Positions 42,739 through 50,743 of a stretch of 64,000 nucleotides of DNA are shown one piece after another; the first letter of the stretch is position 1; each line of letters opens with the position of its first letter. A model generated the notes under the pieces. It ran no database searches. It saw only the letters and a program-made list of their open reading frames with translations, and had not been told where the DNA came from. The stretch comes from JADJWR01 sp963847675 (GTDB lineage Bacteria; Pseudomonadota; Gammaproteobacteria; Burkholderiales; Burkholderiaceae_F): assembly GCA_963847675.1 (NCBI GenBank), contig CAWKAP010000004.1, positions 558,001-622,000 on the forward strand, written 5' to 3'. Both the position numbers and the translations under genes were made by a program.

Positions 42739-43401
42739 GTGAAATCGCAGCAGGAACTGAAGCGCGCAGTGGCGGAAGCGGCGCTGCGCTTCGTGCAGCC
42801 GGGGCGCGTGCTCGGCGTCGGCACCGGCTCGACGGTCGATCTGTTCATCGACGCGCTGGCGGCGGCAAAGCTCGACGTCAGGCAGGCGGTGTCGAGTTCG
42901 GAGCGCAGCACCGCGCAGCTGCGCGCGATCGGCATCGAGGTGCTCGATCTCAACGAAGTCGACGACCTGCCCGTCTACATCGACGGCGCCGACGAAATCG
43001 ACGCCGGTTTCCACATGATCAAGGGTGGAGGCGCCGCACTCACGCGGGAGAAGATCATCGCCGCGGTGGCGCAGCGCTTCGTCTGCATCGCCGATGCGAG
43101 CAAGCGGGTCGACGTGCTCGGCCGTTTTCCGCTGCCGGTCGAGGTGATCCCGATGGCGCGCGCCCATGTGGCGCGCGAACTGGCGAAGCTCGGCGGCGAG
43201 CCGAGATGGCGCGAAGGCGTGGTCACCGACAACGGCAACGTGATCCTCGACGTGCATGGGCTCGCGATCACCGACCCGGTGGCGACCGAGGCGCGCATCA
43301 ACGAGATCGTCGGCGTCGTGACCAACGGCCTGTTCGCGGCACGCGGGGCCGACGTGCTGCTCCTCGGTGAGGCCGCGGGCGTGCGCGAACTGCGGCCGTG
43401 A
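42739..43401 (+). CDS. rpiA: Ribose-5-phosphate isomerase A
   Basis: A 220-residue enzyme of the non-oxidative pentose phosphate pathway, interconverting ribose 5-phosphate and ribulose 5-phosphate. Motifs: VLGVGTGSTVDLFIDAL, VDDLPVYIDGADEIDAG, MIKGGGAALTREKIIAA with the catalytic Glu, and VVTDNGNVILDVHGL. Start is GTG at 42739 with a GGAGGGAC site. The GFA gene ends 60 bases upstream; a DUF2459 gene follows at 43448 on the same strand. Confidence 0.96.
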   Translation: MKSQQELKRAVAEAALRFVQPGRVLGVGTGSTVDLFIDALAAAKLDVRQAVSSSERSTAQLRAIGIEVLDLNEVDDLPVYIDGADEIDAGFHMIKGGGAALTREKIIAAVAQRFVCIADASKRVDVLGRFPLPVEVIPMARAHVARELAKLGGEPRWREGVVTDNGNVILDVHGLAITDPVATEARINEIVGVVTNGLFAARGADVLLLGEAAGVRELRP

Positions 43402-43447
43402 GACTGGCCCGCCGTGCGTCGATGACGGGGCGTTGCGGCGCGCGCTG

Positions 43448-44131
43448 ATGCGGCGCTGGCTCAAACGGATCGTTTTGCTGCTGCCGGCGGCTCCGGTGGC
43501 GTACCTGCTGCTTGCGCTGGCGCTCGGTCTGCTGTCCGTCAACAACGCCTTCGGTCCGACGGCGCCGGCCGCGGGTGGCGTCGGCATCTACCTGCGCACG
43601 AACGGCGTGCACGCGGAACTCGTGCTGCCCGCAGTTGCGCCGCACGACTGGCGCGCCGAGTTTCCGCCCGATCAGGTGGTCGATGCCGAGCGTCTCGCGG
43701 CGCGGCCAAGGCTCGAATGGATCGCGTTCGGCTGGGGCGACCGCGACTTCTACATCCGCACGCGCACCTGGCGCGACCTGCGGCCCGGCACCGCGGTGGT
43801 CGCACTGCTCGGCCTCGGCCGGAGCGCGATGCACGTCGAATACCTGGCCCGGCCGCAGGACTATCGGGGGCAGCGGATCGACCTGAGTGGCGCGCAGTAC
43901 CGGGCGCTGGTCGAGGCGTTGCGCGCCGGCTTTGCGCGCGATGTCCACGGCCGGCCGCTGCGTATCGATGATCCCGGCTATTTCGACACCGACGCGTTCT
44001 ACGAGGGCACCGGGCGCTACACGATCTGGCTGACCTGCAACGAATGGATCCGGCGGGCGCTGGCCCATGCCGGGGTCCGCACCGCGGTCTGGGCGCCTTT
44101 CGACGAGGCGCTTTTCTGGCACTTGAGATAA
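43448..44131 (+). CDS. DUF2459 family membrane-anchored protein
   Basis: A 227-residue conserved protein of unknown function (the TIGR02117-type family). An N-terminal membrane anchor (RIVLLLPAAPVAYLLLALAL) is followed by a periplasmic domain with GIYLRTNGVHAELVLPA, the hallmark AFGWGDRDFYIRTRTWRDL, and YTIWLTCNEWIRRALAHAGV near the C-terminus, where a Cys and Asn are conserved in the family. The pattern of N-terminal His and later Cys suggests a cysteine hydrolase-like fold, which is inference. Start chosen at ATG 43448. Confidence 0.8.
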   Translation: MRRWLKRIVLLLPAAPVAYLLLALALGLLSVNNAFGPTAPAAGGVGIYLRTNGVHAELVLPAVAPHDWRAEFPPDQVVDAERLAARPRLEWIAFGWGDRDFYIRTRTWRDLRPGTAVVALLGLGRSAMHVEYLARPQDYRGQRIDLSGAQYRALVEALRAGFARDVHGRPLRIDDPGYFDTDAFYEGTGRYTIWLTCNEWIRRALAHAGVRTAVWAPFDEALFWHLR

Positions 44132-44211
44132 GTCTCAACGAGCGGCTGCCGCTCCCTTACCATCTGGCGGGGAAAGCCACGGCGTCCGCAAGGCGTCGGC
44201 ATGGAGACAAA

Positions 44212-44595
44212 ATGAACCTCGAGAAAGTCATCTTCGGTGCCTTCATCATTCTTGCCTGCACCCTGAACTTCGGCTTCTTCGTCGGCGACATCGCCGATCC
44301 GAAGCACCACCACGAACTCGAGCTGGCCGCGACCGTGGTCGTCAACCTGATCGCCATGACGCTGAAGTTCGGCGACCGCACGCACATCGGCGCGGTGCAC
44401 CTGGCCACCAGCATCGTGGCGGTGATCCAGCTGCTCGCCGCCTCGCTCGTGTGGATGTGGGCGACACGGATCAGCACCGCGGTGACCGAGGGCGAAGTGA
44501 TCGCCACCGTGGTTTCGCTTTCCGGCGGGGCGCTGGTCGCCAACTTCATCTCGGTCGCGCTGCTGATCGGCGAGACGCTGCGCCGCACGCGCTGA
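44212..44595 (+). CDS. DUF6394-like small integral membrane protein
   Basis: A 127-residue protein with four predicted membrane segments (VIFGAFIILACTLNFGFFVG; LAATVVVNLIAMTL; HLATSIVAVIQLLAASLVWM; VVSLSGGALVANFISVALLI). The PKHHHELELAATVV segment is characteristic of this family as I remember it. It lies 42 bases before the potassium channel gene on the same strand and may be an accessory subunit; that is inference from position only. Start at 44212; no close ribosome-binding site other than GGAGACAAA. Confidence 0.72.
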   Translation: MNLEKVIFGAFIILACTLNFGFFVGDIADPKHHHELELAATVVVNLIAMTLKFGDRTHIGAVHLATSIVAVIQLLAASLVWMWATRISTAVTEGEVIATVVSLSGGALVANFISVALLIGETLRRTR

Positions 44596-44637
44596 GCGAC
44601 AGGCGCGGCGTCGCGCCGCGCCGCCCCGGCGACATCG

Positions 44638-46350
44638 ATGTCCGACATCCTGACCCTGACGCTGCGCCGGCTGCGCGCGCCGTTCATCACGCTGATCTCG
44701 GTCTACGCGATCGCCATCTTCGGGCTGGTGCTGATGCCCGGCGTCGATCCGCAGGGCAATCCCTGGAGGCTGAGCCTGTTCGATGCCTTCTACATCATGA
44801 GCTACACGGCGACGACGATCGGCTTCGGCGAAGTGCCCTACCCGTTCTCGTACGCGCAGCGCCTGTGGATGACGGTCAGCATCTACATCAGCGTGATCGG
44901 CTGGGCGTACACGCTGGGCTCGATCTTCGCGCTCACCCGGCACCCCGCGTTCCGCATTGCCCTGGGTCGCTACCGGTTCGAAGCGCGTGTGCGGCGCCTG
45001 ACGGATCCCTTCTACGTCGTCTGCGGTTACGGACAAAGCGGCCGCCGGCTGGTCGCCGCGTTCGACGAGATCGGCTACGCGACTGTGGTGCTGGAGATCG
45101 ATCCGGACCGCGCCCGGGCGCATCTCGTGCGCGACACACGGCAGCCCTCGGCGCTGCTGATCGCCGATGCGCGCGCGCCGGACGTCTTGGAGGCTGCCGG
45201 CATCAGGATGCCCAACTGCGCCGGCCTGGTCGCGCTGACGCGCGACGACCAGGTCAACCAGGCGATTGCCGTCGGCGCGCGAGTGCTGGCGCGCGAACTG
45301 CCGGTGCTGGCGCGGGTCAAATCGCCCGGCGCGCGCGAGATGCTGGAGGCGGTCGGCAACGTGATCGTCGTCAATCCGTTCGAGACCTTTGCCTTCAACC
45401 TTGGCCTTGCGCTGGCGCAGCCGGACACGCTGCGCCTCGAAGACTGGTTGACCTGCGTGCCTGGATCAAAGCCGCCGCCGCGCATCGAAGCGCCGAGCGG
45501 ACACTGGGTGATCGCCGGCTACGGCCGCTTCGGACACTGCGTGGGGCAGGCGCTGCTGGCCGCCGGGCTCAGCTACAAGGCGATCGACATCGACCCCGCG
45601 AGCTGCGGCGAGGAGGGCATCCTCGGCACCGCGCTTGCCGAGGAAAGGCTCAGGCAGGCCGGTATCGACGACGCCTGCGGCCTGATCGCCGGCACCGACT
45701 TCGACGCCAACAATCTCGCCGTGGTCAACACGTCGCGCCGGCTGAAGCGCAAGCTGTTCGTGGTGATCCGGCAGAACGAGGTCGGCAACCGCAGCCTGAT
45801 CGCGGCGGCGCACGCCGACATGGAGTTCGTGCAATCGGCCGTGATGACCAACGAGTGCCTGCAACTCCTGACAACGCCGCTGCTCAATCGCTTCCTGATG
45901 CTGGCGCGGAAGCAGACCAATGTCTGGGCGGGCGGCGTCGCCGGCCGCGTACGCGACGTGGTCGGCGACATCGTGCCGCACGTCTGGGCGATCACCTGCG
46001 ACCCGGACCTGCTCGGCGCGCGGCACGCACTGGTCGAGAACCCCGAGCCGGCGCTGACGTTGTTCCATCTGCTCGCCGATCCGGACGATCGCCGTCGCCG
46101 CCTGAATGCCGTGCCGCTGCTGCTGCTCACCAGTGGACGGGACGTGCTGCTGCCGGACGAGCACACGCCACTTCGATCCGGCGACCGGATCCTGTTCGCG
46201 GGCGAAGGGGGGGTCGAAGGGCTGCAACGGCGGACGTTGACCGATGACGTCGCGATCGACTACGTGCGCAGCGGTCACGAGCCGTCGCGCACGTGGCTGG
46301 GGCGGCTGCTTGCCGCCGCAGGCGGGACAGCACAGATCAGGACGCCGTAG
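44638..46350 (+). CDS. Potassium channel with two RCK (TrkA-N) domains
   Basis: A 570-residue channel subunit. The pore region has membrane segments ITLISVYAIAIFGLVLM and LWMTVSIYISVIGWAYTLGS around a filter TTIGFGE (59-65), close to the TVGYGD consensus but with F and E. Two NAD-binding RCK domains follow: FYVVCGYGQSGRRLVAAFDE (about 120-240) and HWVIAGYGRFGHCVGQALLA (about 285-410), plus a TrkA-C-like end. Having only two membrane helices, it is of the 2TM type. Likely gates potassium flow in response to nucleotide binding. The preceding DUF6394 gene probably belongs to the same transcript. Confidence 0.85.
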   Translation: MSDILTLTLRRLRAPFITLISVYAIAIFGLVLMPGVDPQGNPWRLSLFDAFYIMSYTATTIGFGEVPYPFSYAQRLWMTVSIYISVIGWAYTLGSIFALTRHPAFRIALGRYRFEARVRRLTDPFYVVCGYGQSGRRLVAAFDEIGYATVVLEIDPDRARAHLVRDTRQPSALLIADARAPDVLEAAGIRMPNCAGLVALTRDDQVNQAIAVGARVLARELPVLARVKSPGAREMLEAVGNVIVVNPFETFAFNLGLALAQPDTLRLEDWLTCVPGSKPPPRIEAPSGHWVIAGYGRFGHCVGQALLAAGLSYKAIDIDPASCGEEGILGTALAEERLRQAGIDDACGLIAGTDFDANNLAVVNTSRRLKRKLFVVIRQNEVGNRSLIAAAHADMEFVQSAVMTNECLQLLTTPLLNRFLMLARKQTNVWAGGVAGRVRDVVGDIVPHVWAITCDPDLLGARHALVENPEPALTLFHLLADPDDRRRRLNAVPLLLLTSGRDVLLPDEHTPLRSGDRILFAGEGGVEGLQRRTLTDDVAIDYVRSGHEPSRTWLGRLLAAAGGTAQIRTP

Positions 46351-46451
46351 CCGCAGGCCTGGCAACCGGCATGGTTGCGCGTTGCACCGGCTGCGCCACG
46401 GTGCCGGGCGAATTCGCCGGCGGGCGAGTGAAAAGGTGACGGTGGAAATGA

Positions 46452-46480
46452 AATCGCCCGGGGATCGAACCCGGGCGATT
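46452..46480 (-). terminator. Terminator hairpin for the secreted-protein gene
   Basis: Perfect 11-bp stem AATCGCCCGGG / CCCGGGCGATT with a 7-base loop; on the minus strand TTTCATTTCC follows. Located 44 bases after the stop of the gene at 46524. It may also stop plus-strand transcripts from the channel gene. The loop and flanks resemble a tRNA T-arm, but no tRNA is present. Confidence 0.6.
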
Positions 46481-46523
46481 CTCGGTCGCTGCCCTTGCAG
46501 GCAGGGCAGCGGTCGATAGCCGG

Positions 46524-47162
46524 TCAGCAGCCGCCCTTGGGCTTCTTCTTGGCGTCAGCCTTCGCTGCCGGGGGCATCGCTGCCTTCGCCGGCGTGACGA
46601 CGATGGCGATCGCTTCGGTGAAGGTGGCCTCGACCTGGTCGCCCTTGGCAACGCGCTTGAACTGCTCCGGGTCGTTGATCTTCAGTTCCACGGTCCGCTG
46701 CGGTCCCTTGAGCGTGACCGTTTGCGTCGCGGGATCGACGGCGATCACGTCGGCAACGACCTTGACTTCGCGCCCGACGAGGCCGGCCGGCTTCTCGCCG
46801 GGCTTGGCGGACTTGGCGCCGGACTGCTCGGTGCGCTGGACGACGAGGCCGCCGCCCTTCTTCAGTTCGAGCGCAACTGCGCGCAGGTACTCTGCGGTGA
46901 CCTTGTCGCCGACCTTCATCTGGTCGAAGTTCTTGACCTCGGGACCGGCGGTAACGGTCGTTTCCGCGCCCTTGGCATCCTTCAGGGTCACGGCGCGCGT
47001 CGCCTTGTCGATGGCAGCGATCGTGGCCTCGATCTTGACGGTCTCGGCGACTGCGGCCTTGCCGGGGGCCGAGGCGGCCGTCACCGCGCTGGTCTGCGCG
47101 GCAACGGGAAGGGCGAGGGTGGAGCACGCCGCGATGGCGGCGCTGACGATGAATCTGCGCAT
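46524..47162 (-). CDS. Secreted DUF5666-like protein
   Basis: A 212-residue periplasmic protein. Signal peptide MRRFIVSAAIAACSTLALPV then AAQ. Two beta-rich repeats of about 75 residues follow (VKIEATIAAIDKATRAVTLK; VKVVADVIAVDPATQTVTLK), each an OB-like segment as in DUF5666 proteins. The C-terminus is lysine-rich (KADAKKKPKGGC) and ends in Cys. Function unknown; repeats of this kind are often found in metal- or nucleic-acid-related envelope proteins. Start at 47162 with an AAAGGAATTCG site. The 293-base gap to the next gene (47163-47455) shows no gene. Confidence 0.75.
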   Translation of the reverse strand: MRRFIVSAAIAACSTLALPVAAQTSAVTAASAPGKAAVAETVKIEATIAAIDKATRAVTLKDAKGAETTVTAGPEVKNFDQMKVGDKVTAEYLRAVALELKKGGGLVVQRTEQSGAKSAKPGEKPAGLVGREVKVVADVIAVDPATQTVTLKGPQRTVELKINDPEQFKRVAKGDQVEATFTEAIAIVVTPAKAAMPPAAKADAKKKPKGGC

Positions 47163-47455
47163 GGTCGAATTCCTTTGAAGACGAAGGGGAGGCGGACCGC
47201 CGCCGCAGGGGCGCGGTCCGGGTGAAAAAGCGCGAATGATACCCATACGCGTCCGCCGGTTCTCTGCCTCGTGGATGCGCCGCCTCTTCGGCCAGTTCGG
47301 TGCGGCTCGGCGGCGCAGGCGCACAGGCTCGCCGTTCCGCGGCTGGCGCGTTCGCGCGGGGCACCGGCGGGCAGCGCTCGGTGAGCCGCCGACCTTTCCA
47401 GGGCGCCGCGATCCGGGGTGAAGAACTTCCGTCGCGTCGCCGGGACCTGACCCCG

Positions 47456-48004
47456 CTACAGCGCGGCGCAGAGATCGGCCGCGGACTGCACCCTGGCGAA
47501 CAGACCGTTCAGCGACGCGACGAAGGCGGTCTGCACGTCCGCCGCTGCGACGGTCGAGCCGCCGAAGGACAACGACCTCGTCGCGCAGGCGTCGTGTGCC
47601 AGCTGGCAGTTGAAGCCGAGGTCCGCCGCGGCGCGCACGGTGGTGTCCACGCACATGTGCGTCATCATGCCGCCGATGACGAGGCCGGAGATCTTCCGCT
47701 CGCGCAGGTGTTCGAGCAGCGGCGTTTCGCGAAAGCTGTTCGGAAAGTGCTTGCGCACGATCGTCTCGCCCTGCTGCGGCGTGACGCATGCGTGGATCTC
47801 GACGCCTTTCGTGTCCGGCAGGAAGAACGTCGCCCCCGGACGGGTCGAAAAGTGCTGCACGTGGACCACGGGCAGGCCCTTGCGACGGAACGCCGCCAGC
47901 AGCATCGCCGCGCGCTCCCCGGCCGCGTCGCTGCCGACCAGTTCCATCGCGCCGCCGGGAAAGTAATCGTTCTGGATGTCGATGAGCAGCAGCGCGGTGT
48001 CCAT
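47456..48004 (-). CDS. Isochorismatase-family cysteine hydrolase
   Basis: A 182-residue hydrolase. The triad is visible: Asp9 in LLLIDIQNDYFPGG, Lys in IVRKHFPNSFRETPL, and Cys in GGMMTHMCVDTTVRAAADLG, followed by HDACATRSLSFGG. Members cleave amides or vinyl ethers (nicotinamidase, biuret hydrolase, isochorismatase); this one resembles the YcaC/general hydrolase branch, so a specific substrate is not claimed. Cytosolic. It stands alone between the secreted protein and the molybdopterin subunit gene. Confidence 0.85.
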   Translation of the reverse strand: MDTALLLIDIQNDYFPGGAMELVGSDAAGERAAMLLAAFRRKGLPVVHVQHFSTRPGATFFLPDTKGVEIHACVTPQQGETIVRKHFPNSFRETPLLEHLRERKISGLVIGGMMTHMCVDTTVRAAADLGFNCQLAHDACATRSLSFGGSTVAAADVQTAFVASLNGLFARVQSAADLCAAL

Positions 48005-48065
48005 AACGGCCCTTTTTTCAATGAATGGCAGAGGTCGTGAGCGGCGCCGCCGGCGACCGCTACAC

Positions 48066-50387
48066 CTATCTCGCTCGAGCGACGCTGTCTTGAGCCTGCC
48101 GCATCGCCCGCCAGACGCGCTCGGGTGTCGCCGGCATGGCGATGTCGGTCACGCCGAGCGGACGCAGCGCGTCGAGCACGGCGTTGACGATCGTCGGCGT
48201 CGCACCCACGGTGCCGAGTTCGCCGACGCCCTTGGCGCCGAGCGGATTGATCCGGCACGGCGACGACTCGTCGGTGTGGGTTTCGATGCTCGGCAGGTCG
48301 TCGGCCCGCGGCAGCGCGTAGTCCATGAACGAGCCGGTGAGCAACTGGCCGTCGTCGTCGTACACGACCTGCTCCATCAGCGCCTGTCCCGCCGCCTGGG
48401 CAATGCCGCCGTGCACCTGTCCGGCGACGATCAGCGGATTGATGACGCGGCCGACGTCGTCGACCGTCGTGTAGCGGACGATCTCGGTGGCGCCGGTCTC
48501 CGGGTCGATCTCGACCTCGCACACATGGCAGCCGTTCGGCCACGACGGTCCGCCGACCTTCTGCAGCGTGGCAACGGCAATGCGCCGCTCCGGCTGTCTC
48601 GCGGCGAGCTCCGCCAGGTCGATGCCGAGATCGGTGCCGGCCACCGTGAAGCGGCCGGCGGCGTAGGTGATGTCGGCCGCCGGCGCCTCGAGCGCCTCGC
48701 CGGCGAGTTTGCGCCCTTCGTCGATCGCTTCGTTCGATGCGGTCAGCATCGCCGAGCCGCCGATGTACAGCGACCGGCTGCCCATGCTGCCGATGCCGGT
48801 GGCCACATCGCTGTCGCCCTGCACGATCTCGATGCGCTCGGCGTCGATCTGCAGGGTTTCGGCGAGGATCTGCAGGTAGCTCGTCTCGATGCCCTGGCCC
48901 ATTGCCTGCATCGCGGTGAAGGCGCGCACGCGGCCGTCCGCCTCGACGTGCAGGCGGACCGTTTCCTCGTGCACGACGCCGGTCCACTCGAGGAAGGTCG
49001 ACACCGCCCGGCCGCGCAACCTGCCGCGCGCGGTCGATTCTTTCCGGCGCGCCTCGTAGCCCCGCCAGTCGGCAGCCTGCAGCACGCGATCGAGCATGTG
49101 CGGGAAATTGCCGCTGTCGAAAGTCTCTCCCATCGGCGTGCGGTACGGCATCGCGGAGGGCGGGATCAGGTTGCGTCGGCGCAGTTCGGCCGGGTCGATG
49201 TTCATCTCGGCGGCGGCGCGATCCATGAGCCGCTCGATCAGGAAGATCGCCTCCGGCCGGCCGGCCCCGCGGTAGGCGCCGACGACGTTGGTGTTGGTGA
49301 TCACCGCTCGCCCGGTGAGGTCGAGCGCCGGCACGTGGTACACGCCGGTGATCACTTTCGGTCCGACCATCAGGTTGATGATCGCCGCCGGGCCGTGGCC
49401 ATAGGCGCCGATGTTGCCGGTGATGCGCACGCGCAGGCCGAGGATGCGGCCGTCGGCGTCGAGGGCGAGTTCGCCTTCGGCGGCCTGGTCGCGGCCGTGG
49501 CTGGCGGCCTGGAACTCCTCGATGCGGGTCGCGCACCAGCGCACCGGCCGACCGAGCCGGCGCGCCGCGTAGGCACACACGACGTCCTCCGGATGCAGCA
49601 GCGTCTTCATGCCGAAGCCGCCGCCGACGTCGCCGACCGTGACGCGAACCTGCTCCAGAGGCAGGTCGAGCCGGCCGGCGAGCGAGTTGTGCATCCCTGA
49701 CGGGTTCTGCGATGTGGCCTGCAGCGTCAGCCGTTCGCCGCTGGCGTCGACACTCGCGCGGGCGCCGCGCGGCTCGATCGTCACCGGGGCGAGCCGCTGG
49801 TTCAGCACCGACACCCTGGTGACGTGGTGCGCGCGTGCGAAAGCCGCGTCGCAGGCGGCCGCATCGCCGAATTTCGACACGGCAGCCACGTTGCCGGGCG
49901 CTTCGGGCCACAGTTGCGGCGCGCCGGCGGCCAGCGCGGCGTCGATGGACGCAACTGCCGGCAGCGGTTCGTAGTCGACGACGAGCAGCCCGGCCGCCCG
50001 CTCGGCCGCTGCGCGGGATTCGGCGACCACGGCGGCGACCGGCTGGCCGACGAAGCGCGCGACGTCGGTGGCCAGCGGCAGCAACAGCGGCGTGCTCATC
50101 TTGTGGCCGAGGGCATTCTTCAGCGCCGGGTTGAGCGGAAAGCTGCCCACCTTGTCGGCGACCAGATCGGCGCCGGCCAGCACCACGACCACGCCGGGCA
50201 CCGCGCGGGCCTCGGCCGCGTCGATGCCGGCGATGCGCGCATGCGCGTACGGCGAACGCGCGAAGACCAGATGCAGGTCGCCGGGTTCGCCGAGGTCGTC
50301 GACGAAGCGACCCTGGCCGGTCAGCAGCCGGTCGTCTTCGCGGCGCGTGATGGCCTGGCCGATGCCGAATTTCATCGTCGCTGTCAT
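48066..50387 (-). CDS. Molybdopterin-binding hydroxylase large subunit (CoxL/CutL family), orphan
   Basis: A 773-residue xanthine dehydrogenase-family large subunit. N-terminal domain RREDDRLLTGQGRFVDDL; molybdopterin-binding domain with TVGDVGGGFGMKTLLHPED, VVGAYRGAGRPEAIFLIERL and AMGQGIETSYLQILAE; C-terminal GAKGVGELGTVGATPTIVNAV containing the catalytic Glu. The active loop GAYRGAGRPE differs from the AYxCSFR loop of true CO dehydrogenase, so it is a form II or other carbon/nitrogen hydroxylase. The FAD subunit and [2Fe-2S] subunit that normally accompany it are not in the window. Substrate unknown. Confidence 0.88.
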   Translation of the reverse strand: MTATMKFGIGQAITRREDDRLLTGQGRFVDDLGEPGDLHLVFARSPYAHARIAGIDAAEARAVPGVVVVLAGADLVADKVGSFPLNPALKNALGHKMSTPLLLPLATDVARFVGQPVAAVVAESRAAAERAAGLLVVDYEPLPAVASIDAALAAGAPQLWPEAPGNVAAVSKFGDAAACDAAFARAHHVTRVSVLNQRLAPVTIEPRGARASVDASGERLTLQATSQNPSGMHNSLAGRLDLPLEQVRVTVGDVGGGFGMKTLLHPEDVVCAYAARRLGRPVRWCATRIEEFQAASHGRDQAAEGELALDADGRILGLRVRITGNIGAYGHGPAAIINLMVGPKVITGVYHVPALDLTGRAVITNTNVVGAYRGAGRPEAIFLIERLMDRAAAEMNIDPAELRRRNLIPPSAMPYRTPMGETFDSGNFPHMLDRVLQAADWRGYEARRKESTARGRLRGRAVSTFLEWTGVVHEETVRLHVEADGRVRAFTAMQAMGQGIETSYLQILAETLQIDAERIEIVQGDSDVATGIGSMGSRSLYIGGSAMLTASNEAIDEGRKLAGEALEAPAADITYAAGRFTVAGTDLGIDLAELAARQPERRIAVATLQKVGGPSWPNGCHVCEVEIDPETGATEIVRYTTVDDVGRVINPLIVAGQVHGGIAQAAGQALMEQVVYDDDGQLLTGSFMDYALPRADDLPSIETHTDESSPCRINPLGAKGVGELGTVGATPTIVNAVLDALRPLGVTDIAMPATPERVWRAMRQAQDSVARAR

Positions 50388-50457
50388 GTGGGTCTGCCGA
50401 ACTGTCCGGTCAACTGCAATCAGGAATCCGCCGCGCCAACGCGCCGGCTGCCGCCGG

Positions 50458-50730
50458 CTAGGCCTTGGGAGGCACGTAGCCGGTCGGCTGGTCGGCGCCC
50501 TCGCCGAAGAAGTACTGCTCCATCTGCGTCATCAGGTACTTGCGGGCGCGGGCGTCGGCCAGGTTCAGCCGGTTCTCGTTGACCAGCATCGTCTGATGCT
50601 TCTGCCATGCGGCCCAGGCTTCCTTGCTGACGTTCTCCCACAGCTTCTTGCCCAGCTCGCCGGGTACCGGCGGGAATTCGAGTCCCTCGGCCTCGCGGCC
50701 GAGCTTGATGCATTTGACCATGCGTGCCAT
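50458..50730 (-). CDS. yggX: Fe(2+)-trafficking / oxidative damage protection protein
   Basis: A 90-residue YggX homologue. MVKCIKLGREAEGLEFPPVP with the conserved N-terminal Cys, GELGKKLWENVSKEAWAAWQ, and HQTMLVNENRLNLADARARK match the family throughout, including the usual PGxLGxx-WxxxSKEAW motif. It protects iron-sulfur clusters from oxidants and may carry iron. It lies 13 bases downstream of argA on the same strand. Confidence 0.96.
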   Translation of the reverse strand: MARMVKCIKLGREAEGLEFPPVPGELGKKLWENVSKEAWAAWQKHQTMLVNENRLNLADARARKYLMTQMEQYFFGEGADQPTGYVPPKA

Positions 50731-50743
50731 CGGAAACGTACCT

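Noticed and set aside
46452..46480. Possible tRNA from the GGTTCGATCCC-like sequence
   Set aside because: No acceptor, D or anticodon arm can be formed on either side; it fits a terminator of the gene at 46524.
47163..47455. Short plus-strand frames in the gap before the isochorismatase-like gene
   Set aside because: No ribosome-binding site, no recognisable motif, and they overlap the coding ends on the other strand.
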